Positions 1-6,664 of a stretch of 6,798 nucleotides of DNA are shown piece by piece. This stretch comes from Alphaproteobacteria bacterium (GTDB taxonomy: Bacteria > Pseudomonadota > Alphaproteobacteria > Micavibrionales > UBA1664): contig NVSI01000089.1 in the NCBI GenBank assembly GCA_002401195.1, positions 1-6,798 of the forward strand, read 5' to 3'. How positions within the stretch are numbered: the first letter of the stretch is position 1; every line of letters starts with the position of its first letter. Under the pieces are notes generated by a model. That model made no database searches. It was not told where the DNA came from and saw only the letters and a program-made list of their open reading frames with translations. The translations under genes and the position numbers were made by a program.

Positions 1-2
1 AG

Positions 3-800
3 AACCACGCTAAGCATTACGCCGACACCTGCCCGAAGATAGGCCTGGCTGGCCACACCCATTGAGCCAAGCGTCACGACAAGTCGAAAGTAAAGCAGCA
101 GCGCGCCGCCCGTGCAGAAAATTGCCAAAACAAACGCGGCGAGCATTGCCCTGTTTGATACCTGTAAAGTCCAGGGTTGATCTACAATCAAACTTGCAGG
201 GATCAGCCAGATTGCTGCCCAGATCATGGTGCCGGTTGCCGTTACCACCGGAGACAAATGAGAGAATTTTTTACCATATACTGCCGAGCATCCATAAAGA
301 ACGGCCGCAAACAGGACCGCAATTTGCCCCGCCAATTGTTCGCCCAGACCGTTCAGTGCTTCAACGCCCATGATCAATGATACACCGGCTACACCGAGAA
401 CTGCTCCAAACAGTTTAAGGCCACTGACTGCTTCGTGCCGGGTAATAACCAGAGTGATAAAAAACACAAATATCGGCGCTGTTGAATTCAGCACACTGGC
501 CAAACCCGCATCGACAAATTGTTGACCCCAGGCAAGGACAGTCCAGGCAACAATGGCAAGAAACATTGCCTGAACCAACAACATCCGCCAGGTTTTCAGA
601 TCCCTTGGCAAGCGTTCGCCTTTCATGATCATCACTGTTCCAAGGAAGAGGGAGGCAATGGTGACGCGGAACGCGATCAGCGTGATTGGAGGAATTTCAG
701 CAACAGCAATTTTGATAAACAGATAGGATGAGCCCCATAACAGAGCCAGTAGCAACAACAGAGGGATTTCGATTACCAGGCGTGGTGCGGATTGGGTCAT
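3..800 (-). CDS. EamA/DMT-family inner-membrane transporter, C-terminus cut off by window edge
   Basis: Reading the minus strand from ATG at 800 gives 266 open codons to the window edge with no stop, so the gene is incomplete at its 3' end. The protein is strongly hydrophobic with about ten predicted membrane helices. The first helix carries the family-typical stretch LLALLWGSSYLFIK (W22-G23-S24), and residues from about 155 (GQIAVLFAAVLYG) begin the second EamA half with the same design, so the two-domain layout of the drug/metabolite transporter superfamily is clear. Members are usually about 290-300 residues, so roughly 25-35 are missing. The start is preceded by GGAA about 8 nt upstream, a modest ribosome binding site. 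The family exports amino acids, metabolites or drugs; the substrate cannot be told from sequence. The spacer of 95 bp and same orientation as the RHS cluster allow either read-through or an own promoter. Confidence 0.93.
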   Translation of the reverse strand, partial: MTQSAPRLVIEIPLLLLLALLWGSSYLFIKIAVAEIPPITLIAFRVTIASLFLGTVMIMKGERLPRDLKTWRMLLVQAMFLAIVAWTVLAWGQQFVDAGLASVLNSTAPIFVFFITLVITRHEAVSGLKLFGAVLGVAGVSLIMGVEALNGLGEQLAGQIAVLFAAVLYGCSAVYGKKFSHLSPVVTATGTMIWAAIWLIPASLIVDQPWTLQVSNRAMLAAFVLAIFCTGGALLLYFRLVVTLGSMGVASQAYLRAGVGVMLSVV

Positions 801-895
801 GTTTATTTCCAGATTGTGAATTCCATCCAGACCTAAAGCATATTTTTAGGCAAAAGTTCGTTTGTGGACGAATTATTGCTGGTGGAAGCCGGGAT
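801..895 (-). other. Spacer between small downstream ORF and DMT transporter; weak hairpins
   Basis: This 95-bp spacer holds two small inverted repeats. TTCGT/ACGAA (857-861 with 868-872, 6-nt loop) is followed on the minus strand by CTTTT, and could be a weak intrinsic terminator for the RHS operon. CCTAAA/TTTAGG (832-837 with 845-850, 7-nt loop) has no U-tract. Both stems are short and AT-rich. I see no convincing -35/-10 pair for the transporter gene. Confidence 0.3.
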
Positions 896-1162
896 TTATC
901 TGGGCTTTATGCCTTCGCATTGTGCAACGGCCAACATGGTAAGTATATGCCCGGAGCGGTTTTCATACTCGGTTCCGATTTGCGCAGTAACCCGCAGAAA
1001 CCGGTCAAAATCGCTAATATTGTCCGCATTCCTGAAAGAGTTAGGGAGCAGGAAACAGTAATAATCTTCTTGCCAGATTTCCCCCTGGACCCGGACGCGC
1101 CAATTCACATTGTTTGAAGTCACAATACAATACCGCAATTGTCCATTATTATTTTGGAACAA
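896..1162 (-). CDS. Small hypothetical protein (88 aa) overlapping the 3' end of the RHS gene; candidate immunity or accessory protein
   Basis: The frame from a TTG at 1162 runs 88 codons to TAA at 896 and overlaps the end of the RHS gene by 14 bp. Its composition is that of a soluble globular protein (two Trp, mixed charge, no signal peptide, no membrane helix), with stretches such as WRVRVQGEIWQEDYYCFL and SDFDRFLRVTAQIGTEY. I do not recognise a family. There is no good ribosome binding site before the TTG, so translation would rely on coupling to the RHS stop codon; GTG codons a little further in (within CIVTSNNVNW) are alternative starts. Codon choice (CGC/CGG, CTG, GCG, GTC) fits a real gene rather than a shadow. 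Position directly after the toxin-like tail of an RHS gene is where immunity genes lie in polymorphic toxin systems, but that role is inference from position only. Confidence 0.5.
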   Translation of the reverse strand: MFQNNNGQLRYCIVTSNNVNWRVRVQGEIWQEDYYCFLLPNSFRNADNISDFDRFLRVTAQIGTEYENRSGHILTMLAVAQCEGIKPR

Positions 1163-4100
1163 AGATTAATGCAATAATCGCATCCGCTGCAATGTCTTCG
1201 ATTACACCAACTCCTCCTTCCGCCGCTACCTCTCCGCCTCCTTCCGCCGCTACCTCTCCGCCTCCTTCTGCAACAGCATCGCCACCGGCATCTGCTGGGC
1301 CACTTTGCTCGGGAAGTTCAGCATCTACATTTTCTCCTTGCTCGCCTTGATTATCATTTAAATCTTCTTCTTGAGCCCCTTCGTTCACAGCCTGATTTCC
1401 GCCATTTCCGTCTTCAAAATATTGATCGAAATCATCATTTGGGTCTTCCAGAGGTACATTGGGTTGATATGGCAGAGGGTCATCAGGTCCAACTGGCGCA
1501 GGTTCTAAAGGTTGAGCCGGGGGCCATTGAAATGGATCAAGATCGAGTGGTTCATTTCTGGGTACGTCAACTTCCATATATGATTCCGTCCGCAAAATGG
1601 CATTGTTCACGCTATCGTTCAACTCGTCGGCTTCAGGTGCGTTGGGATTTACCATTTGTTCAACATTTTCTGCGCCGTTGAGTTCGTTAATGTTGCCGTT
1701 CCCATCGGGGTGGACTTGACCCTGCCGATTTCCGAAGCAGGGACAAAAAAATCCACACACGGAGTCCCAAAAGCCGGGCAAGTGCCCGGATGGATCCGAC
1801 AGGTCAATCGGGTTTCCCGCTGAAAACCCGTATCGATTAGCGGTCAACCATGTATCACGGCTTATGAAGCTCATCAAAACAGGATGGTAATACCGAGCAC
1901 GCAGATAAACCAGGCCATTGCCGGGATCGCAATATTCCTGTTTCCACCCAAATGAGGCGGAATTTTTTTCCACGGGCTTTCCGTAAGGGTCATATTTATG
2001 AAGATCAACTTTGCCATTGACAACACTGGCCATGCTCGACCCCATAACCGGAATGATCAGGCGCGACTTATCACCCTGTTCCTCTGCAATATATTTGCCA
2101 TTGCTGAGGGAAAAGTGTGTCCAGGTACTGATGTGTGGCGACGTCATTGTCTTTTGACTGACCACTTGCCCCCCCAGTTGATAAAAGCGGATAATTAATC
2201 CGGTTGCGGCATCTGCACGAGTTGCCAGGAACCCGTCTGGCCCATAGGTGTATGTGACAGGTTTGGCCCCGGATAAATTTGTTGATGTCACCCGGTCGAG
2301 GCTGTCATAGGTTATAGTCAGCCCAAGACCATCATTGGTCATGCGGCCCAATGCATCATACGTAATTCCGTCTCCCTGCAGCTGCCCAATCGTGCTGTAA
2401 GCATAGATTTTCTTCGTACCGTCTTCGCCACGTGAAATGATGTTGTCGTTTATATCGTATCCGAATTGCAGCGTGCGCGATTCCGGACCGTCCTCGCAAT
2501 TCTGCGCGATCAACCGGTTCAAAACATCGAAAGACTGTGTCTGTTTATATGTCCGGGCCGGAACTTTCTGCAAAATTTCAAACGTCCGTCCCATGACGTC
2601 GCGCTGTGTTGTCGCGCTGTAGACTTCGTTGCCACTCTGCAGAACCTGGATCTCATTCACAGATCCTGTACCGTCATAAAAATACATATATTGCGCTTCG
2701 CTCAATCCACTTAATTTTAATTGAGCCAGTTTGCCTTTATGTACACCATCGGAATGATAGGAATAATTCTCTTTGAGTGAATCGCTGGCTTTGCTGGACA
2801 GTTGGTTATGATCATTATAGCCGAATGCAATTGTCCGGCTGTTCGGATCAGTCCGGGTCTTGATCTGGCGCAGAGAGTTGCGTTCGAATGTAAATATCTC
2901 CCCCAGTGAATTAGTCGTTTTTTTGATGAGCCCATACTCATCGTAAGAATATTCGAAATATTCGGATGCTTCGGTTAACCTGCTTAAACGGCCGTAATGA
3001 TCATATTCCAATTGCCGGTTGTATCCTGGTCCGGTCTGATCTAACGGTCGTCCTGATAAGTCGTATTTATACGCAAATGAAATATTGTCGGCCCGGGTTT
3101 CTTTGGTGACCTTGCCAAGGCCGTTGTATTGATAAGTATGAACATTATTCTGTTGGTCGACTACCTCGGTGATCCGTCCGGACGCATCTGAATAGAATTT
3201 TTCGCTGGCCCAATTTTCCTTGACCCCTAATGCATTGACTCCCTGGGTCAAACGTTGAAATACTTTACCTAACAAGTCTCGCCGATAGGTGGTTGTGCGA
3301 GTAATCCCGTTGCTGGACGGGTTTTTCACCGAGCGACTTAATATTTTACCAGCAGGATCGTATTGATAACTGGTTTCACGCAAGTATGTTTGACCGCCGT
3401 CACCTGTCTTTTGATAAACGTCCTGCCTTGTTTGGTGCCCCACGCCATTAAAGCCTGATACGACGACTTTGCATTGGGAGGGATCTGCGGCCTGTGTTGT
3501 TTTGCTCAACGCGCGCCCGCCGGGTTCATTTATGATTGTTTTGCGGAACTGTCCATTCACATGTGTGGTGGTACTTGCACTCATATCGTCGCGAGTGATC
3601 AAACGCTGATTGCCAAATGCGTCTACACTGGATATTAACCGACCCAATCCGTCATAGCTACGGCTTGTTTTTTGACCCAGCCCATTGGTGGATTCACTAA
3701 TTTTTCCATTGATATCATAGGTTTTTGACCACAATATAGATGTGGCCCCGGCAGCCGTTAGCGTGCGTTCAATTGCTCGGCCCCGATCGTCAAAACTTGT
3801 TATTATGACCTGACCGTCGGCCCGGGTTTTCGTGACGGTGTTCTGTGTATCCTTGTCGTAAGATTTATATGCCCAGGTGGATACTAATCCCGAGATGCTG
3901 GTATGGCTAATCCGGCGTCCCGCCTTATCCATGGTCCATATGGCTTGACCACCCAATGGATTTATATGGCTGATCCGGCGCGCTTTGTTATAACGGATGT
4001 CGTAGGTGGTTTTTCTTACCTGTTCTTTGGCACCGGTGGTTGTGATCGTCAGTGCGCCTTGCGCTGGATCGAAATCATAGCTTTTTTTGGTGCAACTTTC

Positions 4101-5705
4101 TTTCAAATCTACATTGGGGTTGTCGGCACCCTCACACCATTTCAGGGTTGATGATGTTTTTCGGCCCTGTTGGTCAAATGTGTATGCAACGACTTTCCAG
4201 TCTTGTGCTGCCTGTCCGCTAGGTTTGAATTGATGTGTTTTGAAAGCAATGTTGCGTTGATCGCTGGTCATGGAGTACTGAAAACTGCTAATATCGCCTT
4301 CAATTTTGTCGGTCAGACGATAACTTTTGGGCAGCTGACCGCCCCAGTTTGTACCGAAATATGTCCATTCTTTCAAATTGCGCAAAACCATCGTTCCGCT
4401 TAATGGATCATATGTACTGCTGCTTTGGGAAGTCTTATTGCCGGAAGAATTGTATTGTACTGTCTTTTGTGTATTGAGGCGTTTCGAACCAGAATTAAGA
4501 TCGTGAACGTAGGTTTGGATTTTGGAGGGCAATGAAAAATTTGTCGCCCGGGCGTGTTGATCTATAATAAAATCAAATGTGTTTTGAACAGATCGCGACA
4601 ATTGCATGTTGCCTGAAGTGTCCCTTATATAAGCGACAGATCGATCTAGGCCGTGCAAAAAGTTGTAAAAACTAACTTCCTGGCTTTGACGTACACCATA
4701 GCTATCTAAATGATCAACTGCTACGTCGTATAAATAGTTAACGTTGTTGCTGTCCATAAGCGCGTCGGTATTGTTTGTCAGTTTACATCCCGCATTTTTG
4801 CCCGTAAACGAACATCCATGAGAGTATTGGCCATACGTATAGTTGCGTGACATGAGCAATTTGTCATTGTAATCCTTCTGCCAATATTCACTAACCGCAT
4901 TGAACGCCCCCACTTTGCCGGAGTTGTCTTGATAGTGAATATCGGTGTATGTACAATAGCTTGTCAGACCGGTTGTGAATGTTATCCGGTCTATGATATT
5001 CAGGCCATTGCGATGGATGTACTGGAAATCTGCGCCCCAGCCTACACAATTTCGGTAGTGAGTAATCCCTGAGGAATTGCATTCTATCGTGCTTTGCCCA
5101 TTGTTTGGGTGGGTAATAAATATATCGAAAGCCTCATAGGCGAATTTTGTTTCACATCCATATGTATCTACGATTACCTTCAAGCGGGCGTTGTCAGGTT
5201 CAGCTTCATTATTTTCGTAGTAAAAATAAATGTATGATCCAAATCGGTCGCATTCGGCAATTATTTTTCCGGTTATATCGAAAAATTGCTTTCGCCCATG
5301 CTGTAACTTTAACTGAAAGGCGTACATGAGATTAGGTCGATCTCGCAATGGTTGAGGTTGATCGAAGCTTTCGAAAAAAATACTGTGATTGTTTTGGTAA
5401 CGAATGCCGGATTTATACCCCAAATTATCGCTCCAATAGGGGTCAATCAAAAAAGTGCCAATTGAACAATGCAGGTATTCACCCGGGACAATAAACGGCA
5501 AGTCAAACAGCCAATTGTCCGGCAGGCCGAACGTACCCTTTGTACCCGCATTGTACATTAGCCGTAAATTGAAAGCCGGGCGTAGTGAAATTGAAGGACG
5601 GGAAAGCAAATCCAGTTTAATATTGAGGCTTCCACTTTGTTTTCCTATCGAAACTAAACGCTGCGATGCAGAGTTTAGAGCCATTGATCCAAGATAGTTC
5701 GACAT
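1149..5705 (-). CDS. RHS/YD-repeat protein with RHS core domain and atypical acidic C-terminal tail (1518 aa)
   Basis: A single intact 1518-codon gene. Residues 1-400 or so are a beta-rich RHS N-terminal region (e.g. LDLLSRPSISLRPAFNLRLMYN) without a signal peptide, PAAR domain or membrane helix. Degenerate YD repeats follow, for example YDGLGRLISSVDAFGN at 684, YDLSGRPLDQ at 881 and YDALGRMTNDG at 1116. The RHS-associated core spans about 1238-1307: YDPYGKPVE, then GLVYLRARYYHP (1264-1275), and GNPIDLSDPSG ending at 1307. RHS proteins fold into a hollow shell that encloses their own C-terminal part, often a toxin released by self-cleavage near DPxG. The 211-residue tail here opens with CGFFCPCF (1317-1324), then is very acidic and rich in Pro, Gly and Asn, and ends IAADAIIALIFVPK. 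I recognise no toxin domain in it. ATG 5705 is chosen because an in-frame stop lies two codons upstream and AGAAGGG precedes it. Confidence 0.95.
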   Translation of the reverse strand: MSNYLGSMALNSASQRLVSIGKQSGSLNIKLDLLSRPSISLRPAFNLRLMYNAGTKGTFGLPDNWLFDLPFIVPGEYLHCSIGTFLIDPYWSDNLGYKSGIRYQNNHSIFFESFDQPQPLRDRPNLMYAFQLKLQHGRKQFFDITGKIIAECDRFGSYIYFYYENNEAEPDNARLKVIVDTYGCETKFAYEAFDIFITHPNNGQSTIECNSSGITHYRNCVGWGADFQYIHRNGLNIIDRITFTTGLTSYCTYTDIHYQDNSGKVGAFNAVSEYWQKDYNDKLLMSRNYTYGQYSHGCSFTGKNAGCKLTNNTDALMDSNNVNYLYDVAVDHLDSYGVRQSQEVSFYNFLHGLDRSVAYIRDTSGNMQLSRSVQNTFDFIIDQHARATNFSLPSKIQTYVHDLNSGSKRLNTQKTVQYNSSGNKTSQSSSTYDPLSGTMVLRNLKEWTYFGTNWGGQLPKSYRLTDKIEGDISSFQYSMTSDQRNIAFKTHQFKPSGQAAQDWKVVAYTFDQQGRKTSSTLKWCEGADNPNVDLKESCTKKSYDFDPAQGALTITTTGAKEQVRKTTYDIRYNKARRISHINPLGGQAIWTMDKAGRRISHTSISGLVSTWAYKSYDKDTQNTVTKTRADGQVIITSFDDRGRAIERTLTAAGATSILWSKTYDINGKISESTNGLGQKTSRSYDGLGRLISSVDAFGNQRLITRDDMSASTTTHVNGQFRKTIINEPGGRALSKTTQAADPSQCKVVVSGFNGVGHQTRQDVYQKTGDGGQTYLRETSYQYDPAGKILSRSVKNPSSNGITRTTTYRRDLLGKVFQRLTQGVNALGVKENWASEKFYSDASGRITEVVDQQNNVHTYQYNGLGKVTKETRADNISFAYKYDLSGRPLDQTGPGYNRQLEYDHYGRLSRLTEASEYFEYSYDEYGLIKKTTNSLGEIFTFERNSLRQIKTRTDPNSRTIAFGYNDHNQLSSKASDSLKENYSYHSDGVHKGKLAQLKLSGLSEAQYMYFYDGTGSVNEIQVLQSGNEVYSATTQRDVMGRTFEILQKVPARTYKQTQSFDVLNRLIAQNCEDGPESRTLQFGYDINDNIISRGEDGTKKIYAYSTIGQLQGDGITYDALGRMTNDGLGLTITYDSLDRVTSTNLSGAKPVTYTYGPDGFLATRADAATGLIIRFYQLGGQVVSQKTMTSPHISTWTHFSLSNGKYIAEEQGDKSRLIIPVMGSSMASVVNGKVDLHKYDPYGKPVEKNSASFGWKQEYCDPGNGLVYLRARYYHPVLMSFISRDTWLTANRYGFSAGNPIDLSDPSGHLPGFWDSVCGFFCPCFGNRQGQVHPDGNGNINELNGAENVEQMVNPNAPEADELNDSVNNAILRTESYMEVDVPRNEPLDLDPFQWPPAQPLEPAPVGPDDPLPYQPNVPLEDPNDDFDQYFEDGNGGNQAVNEGAQEEDLNDNQGEQGENVDAELPEQSGPADAGGDAVAEGGGEVAAEGGGEVAAEGGVGVIEDIAADAIIALIFVPK
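1213..1271 (-). repeat. 24-bp tandem repeat inside the RHS tail (two perfect copies plus a partial third)
   Basis: Copies lie at 1213-1236 and 1237-1260 and are identical; 1261-1271 starts a third copy that decays after about 8 matching bases. The unit is a multiple of three and encodes an eight-residue GGGEVAAE-type repeat at about residues 1482-1498 of the RHS protein, so copy-number changes would stay in frame. The third copy's divergence suggests the array is a remnant or in flux. Confidence 0.9.
1300..1796 (-). other. Acidic low-complexity C-terminal tail of the RHS protein
   Basis: This DNA encodes most of the sequence after the DPSG motif. From about residue 1327 on, there are only a handful of Arg/Lys residues against dozens of Asp/Glu. 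A Pro-rich block (QWPPAQPLEPAPVGPDDPLPY) sits in the middle and a Gly/Ala/Glu block at the end, which looks intrinsically disordered. It is listed separately because it occupies the position of the toxin domain in polymorphic RHS toxins but does not look like one. Confidence 0.7.
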
Positions 5706-5733
5706 TTTTTACCGCCCTTCTATTTGAGTGCAT
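5617..5733 (-). CDS. Possible 38-codon overlapping upstream ORF at the RHS start
   Basis: ATG at 5733 has the best ribosome binding site in this junction: AAAAAAGGTGA, 6 nt before the start. It opens a frame different from the RHS gene, encodes a basic 38-residue peptide beginning MHSNRRAVKN, and ends at TAA 5617-5619 inside the RHS gene. It has no recognisable domain and may be chance. If translated it would overlap the RHS start by about 90 nt and could modulate RHS translation. Confidence 0.2.
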   Translation of the reverse strand: MHSNRRAVKNVELSWINGSKLCIAAFSFDRKTKWKPQY

Positions 5734-5759
5734 GCAAGTCACCTTTTTTGTTTGGTTCT

Positions 5760-6263
5760 TTAGTTGACGTTGGGTTTGAAAACGAAATAAACCGGACCCT
5801 GGCCATTAAAATTGATCGAACGGTTTGTGGAAACTGTGGGGCTTATGTTGACTGAAGCGCTCTCTACCCCATTGAATATTGTAACGCCTGTACCAGCCTC
5901 CCAAGCTGCTGATACAGAACCGGAAAAGACTGTACCATTTCCTGTGCCTGAGTAGCTAAGCACCCATTCAGGTCTCCCGCGAAACATAGATGCATTACCT
6001 TCAACATATCCCACCGAGACACACGTGACGCCTGCGGATGTTACTGTAAGTGTTGCATTCTTGCCGGAATCATTCATGGCTTGCGAAGCTTCTGTGGTGA
6101 ATTTAAAGATCGTCGGCACGTGCTTTCCAGTAATAGCATCTCGCGGGGGTTGGGCCATAAAAATGCAAGCGTGGGTCACTGCACCCTTGCCGGCGGAGGC
6201 CGGAGTGGAAATCATGGCAGCCGACAATGCAGCCATAGCTGCGATTATGGGTATATATTTCAT
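5760..6263 (-). CDS. Small secreted hypothetical protein (167 aa) upstream of the RHS gene
   Basis: The N-terminus is a textbook Sec signal peptide: Lys2, a hydrophobic Ala-rich core (IPIIAAMAALSAAMI, residues 4-18) and a cleavage site after PASA at residue 24. The mature part would be about 143 residues, rich in Ser, Thr, Val, Gly and Asn with alternating hydrophobic patterns (TLTVTSAGVTCVSVGYVEG, SASVNISPTVS), suggesting an all-beta fold. It has two cysteines, C33 and C81, which could form one disulfide in the periplasm or outside the cell. There is no lipobox. I recognise no family. The start at 6263 is supported by GAGGA 6-7 nt upstream. It ends 54 bp before the RHS start on the same strand with no terminator between, so the two are probably co-transcribed. 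A function linked to the RHS protein is inferred from position only. Confidence 0.8.
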   Translation of the reverse strand: MKYIPIIAAMAALSAAMISTPASAGKGAVTHACIFMAQPPRDAITGKHVPTIFKFTTEASQAMNDSGKNATLTVTSAGVTCVSVGYVEGNASMFRGRPEWVLSYSGTGNGTVFSGSVSAAWEAGTGVTIFNGVESASVNISPTVSTNRSINFNGQGPVYFVFKPNVN

Positions 6264-6284
6264 TTTATATCCTCGTATTTATGG

Positions 6285-6316
6285 TTGATATTTTTCTTGA
6301 TATGATAATTTGATAT
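6285..6316 (-). promoter_or_regulatory. Three ATATCAA direct repeats upstream of the secreted-protein gene
   Basis: On the plus strand TTGATAT occurs at 6285-6291, 6297-6303 and 6310-6316, that is ATATCAA three times on the coding strand, spaced 12 and 13 bp. They lie 22-53 bp upstream of the ATG at 6263, where a core promoter or operator would be expected. I found no convincing -35/-10 pair here. The region is AT-rich, so chance is possible. Confidence 0.35.
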
Positions 6317-6411
6317 TCAGTTTAAAATTGTTTTATGGCGTTTGGACGACGAAGAGCACGCCAACTAACTGCTCCTTAGGGCTGTATGATCGGATTCTGT
6401 TTTGCGTAATA

Positions 6412-6463
6412 AATTCGTTTTAATGACTGATATTGAAATTAATCAGTAGAATTTGTACGAATT
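6412..6463. promoter_or_regulatory. Nested inverted repeat, candidate operator in the divergent intergenic region
   Basis: Inner arms ACTGAT (6426-6431) and ATCAGT (6442-6447) are separated by 10 bp. Outer arms AATTCGT (6412-6418) and ACGAATT (6457-6463) share almost the same centre, offset by 1 bp. Such two-tier dyad symmetry between divergent genes is typical of operator sites for dimeric regulators. No regulator gene is in the window. No U-tract follows on either strand, so a terminator is less likely. Confidence 0.4.
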
Positions 6464-6486
6464 CGCGCTAAATATGTAACGGTAGG

Positions 6487-6515
6487 TTGAATATTAATTG
6501 ATAAGTCAATACAAT
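6487..6515 (+). promoter_or_regulatory. Candidate sigma70-type promoter for the LysE-family gene
   Basis: TTGAAT (6487-6492) and TACAAT (6510-6515) are separated by exactly 17 bp, matching four of six and five of six consensus bases. Transcription would start near 6522, giving a leader of about 200 nt before the LysE-family ATG. It was picked by eye in AT-rich DNA. Confidence 0.4.
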
Positions 6516-6524
6516 GCAACCGTG

Positions 6525-6563
6525 CAAATTTACAAAATTGGAAATAACAATTTTACACATTTG
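6525..6563 (+). promoter_or_regulatory. AU-rich hairpin at the predicted 5' end of the LysE leader
   Basis: AAAATTG (6534-6540) pairs with CAATTTT (6548-6554) over a 7-nt loop. CAAAT (6525-6529) pairs with ATTTG (6559-6563) outside it, with a symmetric 4+4 internal loop. It begins within a few bases of the predicted transcription start. It is weak in GC, so stability is modest. Confidence 0.25.
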
Positions 6564-6615
6564 AAAAGGTGAGTTTGTGTTTCAATAATTAGAGGAATTT
6601 GTTCTTCAATATATT

Positions 6616-6664
6616 CGCCCGGTCTCCAATTTAATGGAGAAATACGTGAGGGTATTGCCGGGCG
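6616..6664 (+). ncRNA. Candidate structured RNA: three-way junction in the LysE-gene leader
   Basis: A closing stem CGCCCGG (6616-6622) with CCGGGCG (6658-6664) encloses two hairpins packed side by side: TCTCCA/TGGAGA (6623-6628 with 6635-6640, 6-nt loop) and AATAC/GTATT (6641-6645 with 6652-6656, 6-nt loop GTGAGG). Only G6657 is unpaired in the junction itself. The element lies 58 bp upstream of the start codon, inside the predicted leader. It matches no riboswitch class that I know: junction linkers are too short for purine types, and TPP or lysine signature sequences are absent. It could be a cis-regulatory RNA or a chance or palindromic fold. Confidence 0.4.

Noticed and set aside
728..1117. 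Plus-strand 129-codon open frame
   Set aside because: It overlaps the DMT gene start and the better-supported minus-strand small gene; its sequence resembles no protein family and has no ribosome binding site.
896..1120. Similarity of the small ORF to the ligand-binding half of Lrp/AsnC regulators (DYYCFL...DFDRFL)
   Set aside because: Spacing between the two blocks is wrong and the usual Gly-Val and Thr positions are missing; no DNA-binding domain is present.
1114..1350. Plus-strand frame with a PPSAATS repeat protein
   Set aside because: It is the antisense reading of the tandem repeat in the RHS tail; the RHS frame is continuous through it.
6352..6376. Terminator from the AAGAGCA/TGCTC inverted repeat
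   Set aside because: No run of T follows on either strand, and the position is not at a gene end.
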